Shown here: one piece after another, positions 25,140 through 37,253 of the stretch
How the letters are laid out: each line of letters opens with the position of its first letter
How positions within the stretch are numbered: position 1 is the first letter of the stretch
Assembly: GCA_027625915.1 (NCBI GenBank)
Contig: JANTQA010000033.1
Span: 248,001 to 312,000 of the forward strand
DNA length: 64,000 nucleotides
Reading direction: 5' to 3'
Source of the DNA: Anaeramoeba flamelloides
Taxonomy: Eukaryota > Metamonada > Anaeramoebidae
The notes under the pieces: model-generated
What the model was told of the DNA's origin: nothing
The model's input: the letters and a program-made list of their open reading frames with translations, nothing else
Databases searched by the model: none
Position numbers and translations under genes: made by a program

Positions 25140-28100
25140 TTAATTCTGTTCTTCAAATGCTTTACTAATGGAATATTTACCTGTTTTTAATTGCGATAAA
25201 AGAATAGATATTTTTGATTTATCTGGAAATAAAATTTCGATTTTATTTTTTTTAATTTGGTTTAACGCACCAAATCGTTTATCATTTTCTGTTTGAGTGT
25301 GCACATAAACATATTCTTGAGGCTTGAAAACTAAGTTTCCATAATAAAGTGTCTTTTTCACTATTTTCACATCAATGGTTAAAATGTTGGTAGTTTCTTC
25401 CAAAATATTTTGCAATTCTTCTTTGGAAAGTTCTTTCTGCATTAATCCAAAGTTATTACTGACGTTTTCATCTTTATTTAATTGCTGCAAATCCAATACT
25501 TTAGAAAATAATTATTAAAAAAAAATAATCGGCATTTGTTATTCAAAACATATTACCAAAAGGAAAAGGAAAAAGAATAAAGAAAGAAAGAATTAATAGT
25601 AATATATAAAAAACAAAAATGAATATTTAATTGGAATTTAGTATTTTTATTTTAACTTGGATTTATATTTAATATTGGAATTTATAAAAAAAAACCATAT
25701 TAAGAATAGAATTATAAGCTATTTCCAATAAAGAGGGGCAAATTTATTTTTAAAATACCATAATTAAACTCAATCACCATCAAACTATTTAAATATACAA
25801 AATCATTTATTAATTCTTGATAAAAATTCAATTTGTTTGTTAATATGGTATTACCTAAAAAAATAAGAATTTTATGTTCTCGATTTTATCTAATATTTTT
25901 TAGAGAAGTGAAAATAGCTATTTATTATTTTCTTTTTAATCGAAAAACCCTTTTTCATAACTTTCTATAATCTCGACAAATTTTCAATAAAATAGAATGT
26001 AACTGTATTTTATTGTTTAAAAAAATCTTTTGGTACCCTTTACATATTTCCAGTTTTTTATTGAAATTGTTTGTTCATTTTTTTCTAAAAAAGTATATTT
26101 TTTTTTTACATTTTTTTGCAATATTTCAACCAACATATTTTAAAATAAATACCTTAGCTATTTATTCAATCGGTATTAATATTTAACTTAATTTGGTATT
26201 GTTAATTAACAAATACCTCACTACAAAAATGTTTTTTTATGAAAAATGTTAAAAAATGCCACACTTTTTTCGGAAATATATTGTATTAAATTTATATGTT
26301 AAATTGTATTAATTTGAATGCGTGATTTGATTACTTTTTCTTCAAAAAGATTTTCAAAAAATAATTTTTGATATTGAATTTTCGTTGTATAAATATTCAA
26401 AAATGATTAAAAGTATATATGGGAAACCGTTTTTATGTAAATTTAAAGAAATAAAAGAATTCGTCTTACATTTTTTCTTTGAATTAAGCGGATCAATCGT
26501 ATCTGTAATTGGATTTTTTTCTTCTATTGGATTTATTAAATATAATATTAACAAGTAAAAAAAAAAAAAAAAAATATTCAAATGAATTTGATATCAATAA
26601 AAATAACACAAATAATAAATAATTATTTTCCTAAAGATTTTTTAATTACTTCTTTATTTAATTTATTTTTATAACTTATCGGATTTTATTATAAAAAAAA
26701 ACAAGATTTATTATAATTAAAAATAAACAAGATTTAAAGATGTTTATGGGTCAATAAAAAAATATTTAAAAGAAATAATTTTGATCTAATTTTTTTCCCA
26801 TTTAATTTTCAAAAAGAAAAAAAATTGAATTAATACGGTTTTCAATTTCCAATATTATAAAAATCAAATGTTTATACAATTTAAGGAATATCAAAAAAAG
26901 GACATTAAGAGGGGACTATGGGTTAAAACATTGCGAAAATGCACTTTATCTCTTGAGATCTCGAAAAATTATAAGATTTCAAAATTTTAGGAATTTCGAA
27001 TTTTCCAGAGTAGATTCCTAAAGTGTAAGTTGTTACATAACATAATTCGGAAAATTTTTCCAAAAAAAAGCTCTAAATTTTGTATTTTTGAAACACACTC
27101 ACATAATAAACATTATTATACATAAAAATTTTGAAAAAAGGTTTACAACTTTAATAGGTATTCATGGGAATTGCAAAAAAAAATGAAAATTTTCAGTAAT
27201 ATTTTAATCATTTTTAATTGTAAAATTTTTGAAATTTTTTATTTGACTTGGTCAAGAGATTATTTTCAAAATATTTTTTTAATAGTCTAAAAAGAAATCA
27301 TATTTTTCAATTTTAAAATAGCACAAAATATTTCTTTCAAAAGATATCACTAAATTAAATTGAAAAACTGATTTTTTTCTGTTTTTTGAAATATTTTTTA
27401 TCATTTTATTGTTTTCGATGTTTGAGTTTTAATATGACTTAGAATCCGGGGATAATGTACTCTTTGCCCAACTCTTAAAATCGATTCATAATCAAAAAAA
27501 AAAAGCAATATTTAGTAGAGCCAAGTTGTTTGTTTAAATGATAGAGAAGATCAAGTTAATAGAACCAGAAAGAAGGTAAAGATAAAAACTGTTTTCATTG
27601 ATCAAGTTTACCACTCACATTCAAAAATAAAATTTTATTCACCATTTCTCATTTTATTTTTTTTTAGACTCATATTTCACTTTAGTACAGAGAGGGTTAC
27701 ACACACCCAATGATAAACTAAAACGTTAGTGCTCTCACTTTTCAAGAACTGTAAATGTAAACTAAGATTTCATAATCTATTTTTAGAAAAATAAAAGTCC
27801 TCTAATCAACCTGAAATACATAAAGTATTCCAACTTCAAGACTCATTATTTCTTCATTGTCATTTAAAAAGAACCAATAGATACCATTTACGTCTTGAAT
27901 TGTTTTATTTATTGCTAAAACAATAGCTAATTTTAGTACATTATCACCGGACTCAAATCACATTTTAAAAATTTTTTTGAAATTTATTTCGTTAATTTTC
28001 AAAAACAAGTCCCATTCCATTCATTCCTCATCAAATGATAAAACTTTTGTTTTGAAACCGATCAGCTTGAAATTTTTTTTACGAGAAAAAAAATTACACA

Positions 28101-30367
28101 TTACAAAGTTGGTATTTTTGAAAAAAATATGTTTGAAAAACGTAAAGCACTTCATTTAAAAATTGAAGGATTGCTTTATTGAACAAAATACCCAAAAGAA
28201 AAAAAAAATAAAATATTACTGACATTGTAACGTAAGACATATATTTTCCCTGTTTTTTTCTATTTTCTTTTAATATTTATTATTTTTTTTTTCTTAATGT
28301 TCAATCATGTGTTCATTCGTTTTTTTCTAATTTCAAAAAAAAAAAAAAAATACCCCAAAAATAGGTTTTTTTTTTCCAAAGGTTGGTAATTTTGAAAAGG
28401 GTGGTATTCGAATCGTTATGAGTTCAATAGCTATCTTTTCTTCATTACATAAAATTATCAAAACTTTGAAAAAATAATTTATAAAAGATGTCTAACTGGA
28501 ATCCAATGTGTAGTTTTGGCTAATTTTAATTTTCAGAATTTATTTTTCCTTGGAGTGTACTGAAAACCAAAACCCAAACCACTTTTGTTCTAACTCGATT
28601 TTTCAGAGATTTTTATTGGAAACTAGATAATACTTGCCTTAGAATAAAAAGTTTTGGGTTTAGGTAAATAGTAACAACTTCCAATGAAGAAGCTGATCAT
28701 GCAAAATTTTGAAAATTAATAGTTCTTCTAGATCTCAAGAGATAAAGGGCAAAATTCCCCAGTGTTTTAACCCACAGGCCCCTAATAATGACACTATTTT
28801 GGATAGCCCTTAAGGATTATTCAAATTTTATTCCCAGTGGCTATTACTTTTATACCCACAACACGAATTATGAACTCAAAAGAATGTTGAGTTAATAGAT
28901 CTTGTTAAAATGTAAAATTTAGGTTTTTTTGAGGAAGGCAAAAAAAATTTACTTTCCAAATCCAAATTTTTCACTCAAAATTTTCGACTTGCAAAATGAT
29001 ATTGGGAAAATGTCACTCCACTTTATATTGAAGTATGTTAGAGTTGGTGGTGAGTGTAGCCACCCATTTGAAAAGAAAGTGGAGTGACATTTTCCCAATA
29101 TCAAAAAAAATAGCTTTTTATTTTTGCCTTGCTTTGTTGGGATTTTTCGAAAAGTTTTTGGATCAATAAATGATTTTAGTCAAAATCTTAAATTGCTAAA
29201 AATTGACAATATTTGACTTTCCCTCAATTCACTATATTTTAAAGGTCTTAATCTATTTACTGCTTTGTATTTCAATGCTCACAGAGTATAAAATTCGGAT
29301 AGTCCTTAAAAGCAATGATCGAAAAACGCTTTCAAGTCTTTGTTTTTTCTTTTCTTTTGGATTTCCAGTTTTTGTATGTGTTTTTTAACAAAAAATTAAT
29401 AACTCAAACGGAGTAAGAGGAGTTGAAATTTTTATCTGTTGATCTGATAGAAATTAAATTTTCTATTTTAATGAAACATAATTTTAAAATCGAATTAAAC
29501 CAATTTCTATGTCTTTAAATTTTTCACTTTAGGTTTGGAATGGGTGTGTAGAAATAAGAATCGAATGAACGTTTCTTATTTTTTTTTTTTTTTGATTCTC
29601 AATACACCTAATAAATACTGTTTCACCCAAACAATATTTTTTGTCAAATGATTGCTTTATAACAAAGCAAAAAATTGACAGATTACAAACTTTTTGAAGA
29701 ACTACTTTAGTAAAGTGTTGTTTAAAAAGTTTCATAACTCTTCGATCGTCAAGCATTGTAATTGTTAGTTGGATCTTTTTGGATCGAAAAAAAACATAAA
29801 AAAAAAACGAAAAAAAAAAAGAAAAGTAAAAAAGAAAGGAAGGTTAACACTCATACTTTTTTTAATTCTTGTCTCTTCCCAAGATTTTGAAAAGGATGTA
29901 AGATCAACTTTCCCAGTTTGTGTTAAAGTTCTAAAATCCTCTTGAAACTGTGTTAAAATTAATTGTGTCAGGAACACAACATTTTTTTGATAGCCTTCAT
30001 TAATTTTTTCTGTTTCAGAGTCTATTGCTTTTTTTGCGTTTTGTACCAAATACATCATCCATTTTTTGGATTTTAAGATACTTTCATCCCTTTTTTTCTT
30101 GAGTTTCTGAAGCTCCATTAAATATTTTTCATTGGTATTATTCTCCAACTCTTTTTTTCTGAGCTCTATATTTAAGGTTTGTGAGTTTAGAACGTATTGT
30201 TCGACAGTGTCTATTTCGTTTTCTAATTGGTTAATTTGCTTTAATAAAAAATTCTTGCGTTCTTGTGTTTTTGTTCTTTGAGGCTTTGTTTCGTTTTGTT
30301 CTTTCATAGACCGAATCATTTGTTCAGTAATGTCTTCGCTTTGATCAGTTACTTTTTCTTGTTGCAT
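25140..30367 (-). CDS. SDS3: Sds3-like subunit of the Sin3/histone deacetylase complex
   Basis: Exon 1 runs from ATG 30367 and encodes a long charged coiled coil (KKRDESILKSKKWMMYLVQN and neighbours). The last exon ends at 25140 and encodes the Sds3/SUDS3 carboxy domain: TLYYGNLVFKPQEYVYVHTQ, then a KIEILFPDKSKISILLSQL strand pair and GKYSI, which line up with LYYDKRWYHKSQAIYLES and RIYLGQLQRG of animal SUDS3. My preferred model is 30367-29849, 29774-29691 and 25484-25140 (315 aa, phase 0 throughout). Its first intron is 74 nt with a long T tract. Its second is 4.2 kb and holds a 1.9 kb transposon and a foldback. A two-exon alternative joins 29857 to 25498 in phase 1 (289 aa). Family members hold the Sin3-HDAC corepressor together in the nucleus. 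The family call is fairly firm; the middle exon is not. Confidence 0.68.
25485..26890 (-). other. 3' portion of the giant Sds3 intron
   Basis: AT-rich, with no recognised exon or repeat. The acceptor TTTGCAG closes the intron at 25485. A minus-strand open stretch at 26354-26581 looks like chance. Confidence 0.4.
26891..28803. mobile_element. TA-flanked inverted-repeat element, family M2 (long copy, 1.9 kb)
   Basis: The ends are related to those of 20544-20947. The left end reads TCAAAAAAAGGACATTAAG, then GGGTTAAAACATTG and CTTTATCTCTTGAGATCTC. The right end is the inverted equivalent (GAGATAAAGGGC, GTGTTTTAACCCAC, then TATTTTGGA). TA flanks both ends (26889-26890, 28804-28805). GAAGAAGCTGATCATGC near 28685 also matches the inside of the short copy. 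No intact transposase is seen, so it is non-autonomous or decayed. Confidence 0.8.
28998..29102. repeat. Small perfect foldback
   Basis: Arms 28998-29024 and 29076-29102 are exact 27-bp inverted repeats (GATATTGGGAAAATGTCACT at the start), with a 51-nt spacer. It lies in the Sds3 giant intron, 200 bp from the M2 element. It could be a tiny MITE or an intronic stem. Confidence 0.85.
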
Positions 30368-31799
30368 TCTTCTTTTTGAAGGAATTGATAAAAATGTAAA
30401 GAACGAATAAAGTTTGGAAAAAATGAATTCTTAATTTGTGGATTTCATTAGTTTAATTTGTTTTTCATGACTAATATTAAAGTACTTATTTGTTCGCGTG
30501 TTTCCATTATTTTTTCTTTTTGTGTGAATGTGGTCTGATTTATTCATATTTCAACAAAAGGTATTAATTTTGCTTTTCGTCAAAAAACAATTTATAAATT
30601 TTACTTGAGATTCAAGCTGATGTGACTAAATACCGTTCGAAGAATGTTTTAATAAACACTCTAATTACTATTTATTGCAAAATTAACGGAACAAAATTTT
30701 GTTTCAGCTTTTCAAAAATAATGTTTACAAAATCAGTAAAAATTTCATTTTTTTAATATTTAATAATCAGTACAAATTATGAATTTGTCTCTTTTAGAAT
30801 TGGGAACTTTGATGATTTTCTTTTAATTCTTGGGATGAGATTTTTTTTGGAAAGCCGAATGATATTATCGATCTTTTTATTTTACAATTAATAGTAATTC
30901 AATCAGGTCTAAAAAAAACAATTAATTTTACCGCACATTTCTTCGTCAGAGAAATATTTTGAAGTAGATTATTTTAAAAGTTGAAAATATAAAGAATGTG
31001 AGTTATTACAGTGATCAAAATAATGTGTTCACAAAAGACTATAATCCATGTTACAAACTATAATACGTGTTTTTTTTATTCTTGTTCCAAGGCAACATCT
31101 AATCAACTACCAAATAGTATACCTAAGTTCATATCAATTTTGAAATTAAACCCCTTGATATTTTCAGTAAAATATAAATTATAAATATAAATAATTAAAA
31201 ATTTTTCATAATATTCTCAATTTATTTGTAAATTTTTGGTTTTTTTGATAAAAATGTTCTTTAAAAATTTACTCTTTTTTTGAGATAAATTTTGCAATTT
31301 GATCCTTAATTTTTAGAATTTCTTTTTAAATAATAGAACTTTAAGAAACCAATACCATACTTATTTAGGGTTTATTGTCAGTTTATTTGATCCGTTGATA
31401 TATAGGTTATCTATAAAAAAAAACACACTTTTTATTTTGGAAACATGGATTAAATTTTTTTTGCAAGCTTTTTTTTGACAGAAGTAAAACCAATCTTTTT
31501 TTGATTCTTGATTTTTTATTGGACATTATTTTTATTATTTTGTACCTGATGTGTGATCTTTAGTTTGCAATAAAAAGTCCTAGGGCTGCATATCAATATT
31601 TTTGATTTTGTGAAAAATATCTTTTATTCTTTATAAGGCAGTATTTTAGACTTTATAAATCTGAAGATTTGAGTCTACTTTTTTTAAAGGAAAATTACAT
31701 CATTGTTATTAAGTTCAAATGTTTCAAAAAATTCTACAAAGAAAATTGTAAATTTTATCAAGATTAGATTCATAATTAAAAATTAAGATTAAAATTAAA
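30368..31799. other. Upstream flank of the Sds3-like gene
   Basis: AT-rich, with no gene or repeat that I can support. Confidence 0.4.
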
Positions 31800-32520
31800 A
31801 AAAAAAAAAAAATTATGAAATAAAAATATTTATTTATTTTTGATTTTTATTTTGAAAGGAGGAAATTAATTTCCTCTTAAAGACCTAATCCTTAAATTTT
31901 TGTTATGAAAAATCAAAAAAGAGTCATAATTTTCTTCATCATTAACCAATGATAAAAAAATAATGATTTTTTTTTTTGAATAATATCTTTGATATTATTC
32001 ATTAGTGTTTATTATTTCTGTTTACTTGGATTAATTCTTTAATCCAAATTTTGTGATTGTTTGATCATAGAATAGTCGGTTTCATAGAAAATTAACTATA
32101 TCTTCAATGATTTCTAAATTGAAATGATTTTTGTATAAGCTGTAAAAATTTTGTTTTTACCTAATTCTTATCATAAACATAAGAAAACCTATTTAGGTAA
32201 TATGCGAAGTTTGTTAATTGTAATATTGTATTTAGAATCCTTCCATTTTATATATTTCTTGTCGTTAGGTTTTTTTTTTTAATTTAAGAAATCAGCGAAA
32301 ATTTATTAATTTTTCTTTTATTTCAAAAATTAAAAAAAAATATTCAAAACTTTTCCAGAATTCATAAGAATTGAGTAAAATCTTTAATTTTTCTCCATTT
32401 TTTTAAATTCTGGAAAAGCTAGGCACTAGACAACATGACTGTTTATCGATATTAGTATTAGTATTATATCTTATAATTTTAAAATATTCTTGACCCATCC
32501 AGTACTATTCAATATTAAGT
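31800..32520 (-). repeat. Leader-array-tail element on the minus strand (hairpin array copy 6)
   Basis: On the minus strand: a leader (about 32520-32435) homologous to that of 19800-19885; an array with A- and B-type palindromes (32430-32262) carrying inverted linkers (GCTAGGCACTAG and GTCGTTAGG); and a distal tail of AAGAGGAAATTAATTTCCTC followed by A-rich sequence (31890-31805). Two extra perfect palindromes lie between (around 31978-32003 and 32028-32046). Confidence 0.62.
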
Positions 32521-33949
32521 TTTCTCAAAATTATTCAGGTTCATATTTAATAATTTTAAATTTATACTTTCCAATTAATATTTTCATCTTTTTTCTTAGA
32601 AAAATTTAATTTTTTTGAAATGTTTTCAAACCCAATTATTTCGAATGTTTTTTTGAGTTTATAACTTCTTTTGTAGATTTAAATTTGTGTTTGTTCAATT
32701 TTGGCTTCAGTTTTATTGATTATTTTTGAAGAGTGTAGATTACTTTTTAAGAATTTTGTTACTTTTTTATTTATCCAAACATCTATCAATTTGAAATATT
32801 TTTGGGTTAGATTGAAAACAATTAAGTTCATAAAATAATTGGCTAAAAAATATCCATTTAAACATTTGTAATTTTACTCCATAAGTTAATTTTTTTTTTT
32901 TTTTTAGTTAAAAATCATTTAGATTTTTTTAAAATTGGCTTTTACTTTTTTGAAAGTTTTTTTTTTATCTATCCAAATTCCAATATATTTAATTTCTGAT
33001 AATATTTTTGATTTTCAAGTTATATCAATATTTGGATTCAAAAAATACTTCTTTAGAATAATATTCTTTTTTGAATATAAAAATAGATAAAACAAAAAAA
33101 AATGATAAAAAAAATTAGCATTTCAAAAAAACCCAATCCCTTTTCCTATATTCCATAAATTACATCATTCTACAAAAATTAATCTACAAAGAATCAAGTA
33201 AGATTATTCAACACCTAGAGTTGGGTGGTTGTGAACAAAAAACCCATAAATTAATATGCTTTGGTTGAAATTTCAATGTTATTACGAAAAACCAATAGTA
33301 ATCATCCAGACAAATAAACTCTTTTTCAAAAATTGTAACTAACCGGAAATAATAAATTGCAAAAAAAAATTATCGTTTATTATTCAAGAACAATCAATAA
33401 CTAAATCTGATTGATAATTCATTTTTAAGTCATTCTAAATGTATAAAAGCTTGATATATTAAAAATTAAAAAAAAATAAAACCAAAAACTAAAAAAAAGT
33501 GAGTCACAATTTTTGAAATGAGCATTATTGATTTTTTATTACTGAACTTTCACTGAAAAAAAGTTGAACAACAAGATTTTTTGCTAATAATTAAATTCAT
33601 TTTAAAAGACATTACATAGTCTCAATTTTCATAGTGATTATTTGTCCTTTCCAAGATCTCTTTTTTATTTCCACATGATCTTTTTCTAAAAAAAAGAAAA
33701 AAAAAAAAAAGAAAAAAAAAGTATAAAAAAAAAGCCAAGAAAAAACAAGACAAAATAAAAGAAAAAGAAAAATTTAGGAAAAATGTTTTAAGAAAAAGAA
33801 AACTAAAATTTGCAAAATTAGAAAAAATAATTCTCACCCAAAAATTTGAAACTATTTTTTTGATAAGAATACTGGAATAAACCCTCAAAACAACTCCCAT
33901 TAACATTTGAAAGTGAGTCAGAATTTTTGAAAAATAGTTTACATTAATT
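32521..33949. other. Intergenic, no gene seen
   Basis: AT-rich. Low-complexity Lys/Phe-type frames near 33622-33906 are not credible genes. Confidence 0.4.
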
Positions 33950-35150
33950 TATCTTTTTTTACACTTTTTCCTTTTTCCAAATACCTCTTTTTAAATTGTC
34001 GGGATTCCTCCTCTTTTTGATTTTTCAGTGTTTGGAGTGGGTAAAAGTGATAAAAAAAAATCATTATAAAAATTGATAGACTTGTTCATTATCATAACTT
34101 AAACTAAAATTGTTTTGATTAAAACCTCAAACAAACCAAATCGAAATAAAACAACTGAAGAGAACTGAATCCAACGAAATAATTTGAAACCCACGGAAGT
34201 GAACTGAATCGAACTTTCCATACAATCCGTCAAGTCGGTAATTAGAATAGGATGCTGCAGAAAAGAAGCTTTGGGAAACTTGAAAAAAAAAACAAAAAAA
34301 AAGAAAAAAATAAATAAAAAAAAAAGCCAAGAAACAAAAAGAAAATTTCAACAACAAATTAAAAAAAAAAGCAAAGCAACTGAAAAGAAAATTTCATAAA
34401 CAAATTATTATTCTTAAAAACCAGTACTTTCTAGATTCAATTCATCTCTATTAAGTACTGATTCAAAACATAATAAAAAAGTCTTTTTCATTTGATCTAT
34501 AGTTGGTCAAATATTTCGACTTCTTAATTAAACCATATTATGTTAATGATCCATAAATTTTTCACATAAAAGGATACAACCACCAGCCCATTCAACACTC
34601 TGTATCCACAAAAAAAACTTTTCAATGAAGTTTTTACCTTTTTTATTATTTTTTTACTATCCTTTATTTCTTACTTTTCTTTCCCTTTTCCTTCTCATTG
34701 CGTTTAAGAAATAGAAATTTTTTCTTTTCATTTTTTAAAGAAAAGCTCTTCCTGTGAGATATAATCTTGTCTACATTATAGCTAGGATTAAAAAAACTCT
34801 AAAAAAAGCTGTGAGTTTCAGAAAAGTGCTGTAGAGTACCGTAGAGTGCCTAGGTTTTTTTTTACTTTAAGAAATAAACTGAAAATTTCAAAAATTTTCT
34901 TTTTATTTAAAAAATTAAAAAAAACCTAACGGCGCTTTTCCAGAATTCAAAAGAAAAGAGAAAAATCTTTGGTTTTACTCAATTTTTTTAAATTCTGGAA
35001 AAGCTAACGGCGGTTTTTATTAATTTGAGAAATAAACCGAAAATTAAATAAATTTTCGTTTTATTTCTCAAATTAACAAAAAAAAATAACGGCAAATATG
35101 ATGGTAATTTTGTTGAATCGTATCTCTTCAATAATAATAAAAAAAAAAAA
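33950..35150 (+). repeat. Repeat R2 (copy 2) with hairpin array (34835-35090) and tail
   Basis: The body is related to 3530-4335: both carry a GAACTGAAT...TTTC.TACAATC block followed by TTTGGGAAACTTG. Then come AGTGCTGTAGAGTACC, AGAGTGCCTAGG, three palindromic modules, an AACGGCAAATATGATGG stretch, ATCTCTTCAATAATAATA and an A-run. It ends about 110 bp before the kinase stop codon. Confidence 0.68.
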
Positions 35151-35258
35151 AAAACTAATTTTCCATTGATCCCAAAAGTTGGAATTTTTTTGAAAAATAA
35201 TTCACCAAAAGCAAATTCGTCACGTTCCGTCTGTAATGATAAAAATATAAAAATGAAA

Positions 35259-37106
35259 TTAAATTTTCGACAATTGGATGAGATTTATAATTTCGTCTTT
35301 AAATTTTATCGCTGTACCTTCTTTCCAAATAAAATGTATAATTTTTTTTTTGTATCCATTTTTTTGTATTTCATTAATGAGACGATCATTTTGTGTTTTT
35401 TTAAAATTATTATTTTTGAATTTTTTTTTCATTTTTTTATTTGAATTAACAAATTCAAGATATTTTCTTCTTTCCGTTTCCTTTTTCATTGAATTTTGTT
35501 TAATTTTAATTTTGGCTTTAAAAAAATTCCCCTGTACATAGAGTGTATTTATTGTATTGTAATTCCATTGAAGATTTAAAATTGTTAAAGATTGTTGCAA
35601 TTGAGAAATTATTTCAAACAATGATTTGTCACTTAAGGATAATATTCTATCATCACGAATATCTACATTTTCATTTTGTAAAAGTTGTAAATTTTCTGAA
35701 ATTTGTTCTCTAACCTGTATCAATTTTTTGTGTAATTTATGCTTTTTTTTATTTTTTTTTTTTTTTTCTAAAAATTTACCAAACCAACTTTTTTTTTGAT
35801 TTTTTATTTTATTTTTAATTAAATTTGGTCTTGTACTATATGAAGACGCTCTTCTACGTGGGAGTTTTTTTTTCGATGGTTGGTCCAAGGATTTTGTCCT
35901 TTTATTTTTCGCAACTTTATTTCTGTTAAAAGACCATCTCCTTCTCTTCCCCCTTCTATTATTTTTTTGAAATAACCCAGTTGATGAGGTGTTAGATTGT
36001 GGCTCTTTTTTTTGATTGTTTTTTTGTTCATTTTTTATAATTTCGTCCTTTGAATGTGAATTTTTGGAGAATTTTTGATCTATTGATAAGTTTTCAGATG
36101 ATCCATCCTTTGAAAAGTTGTTAGGTTTATTTTCTTTTTCTTTTTCTTCTTGTTTTTCTTTTTCTTTTTTGTTTTCATTTTCATTTTCATTTTCATTTTC
36201 ACTTCCACTTCCACTTTCTTTTTCTTTTTCACTTTCTTTTTCTTTTTTACTTTCACAAACTTTGCCCTTTTCATTGTTTCCTTGTATTTTTAATTCAGTG
36301 TGACTGCCATTTTGGGTTACATTTACATCGATTTCATCTAATATTCCAACTTTATTTAAAAATTCGGAATATTTCTTGAGATCAATTTCTTGGTTATTTT
36401 CTGTTTTATCAATAACTTCTTGAATGACAACTAAATCCATAGGGGTTATTTTCGTTTCAATAACAGTATTTGAAACATTATTATAATTTTGATTTTTTTT
36501 AGAGAATGAAAGTGTTAGTCTATTTTTAACATTCCCGGCAATTTTGGCATTTGGTGGTAACGATCCCCTCCTTCTTCTTTTTTTATTATTTTGATTTTTT
36601 TTTTTTATTGTATTATTATTATACATATTATAAAATACTTTAATCACATTTGGTTCGTTGTCTTCTAAAAATTCAATAATTTCTTCTTTTGTTCCCCAAT
36701 TCAAATCAATTAAATTCTGTAATATCTTTTTTTCAATTTTTTTCGAATAAATGGGCTTTGTTAAATCGATTTCAAAATTAACAGGTGGCAAGGGAGGAAT
36801 AAAGCCAGTTGGATAATTCTCTTTAAACCATGTATGATTTTTAATTTTTTTGATAGTAATTCTTCTTTTAGGATTAACTGTTAACATCCCTTTTATTAAT
36901 TCTTTTTCAGATTTTAATAATGTATTTGGAAATTTACATTTCCCTAATTTCACCTTCTTCAACAATTTTGAATAATTATCGTCATCGAATGGCAAATATC
37001 CACAAAGTAAAGCATATAAAATTACCCCACACGACCAAGTGTCACTTTTTTTTCCATCATATGCAACCCCCTTTTCAAATAAAATGATGTTCAAATAATT
37101 ATGTAT

Positions 37107-37173
<67 letters not shown>

Positions 37174-37180
37174 TATGTGT

Positions 37181-37253
<73 letters not shown>

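Noticed and set aside
34127-34357. Open frame in repeat R2 as a small gene
   Set aside because: It is not kept in the homologous copy at 3530-4335 and consists mostly of Phe-rich low complexity.
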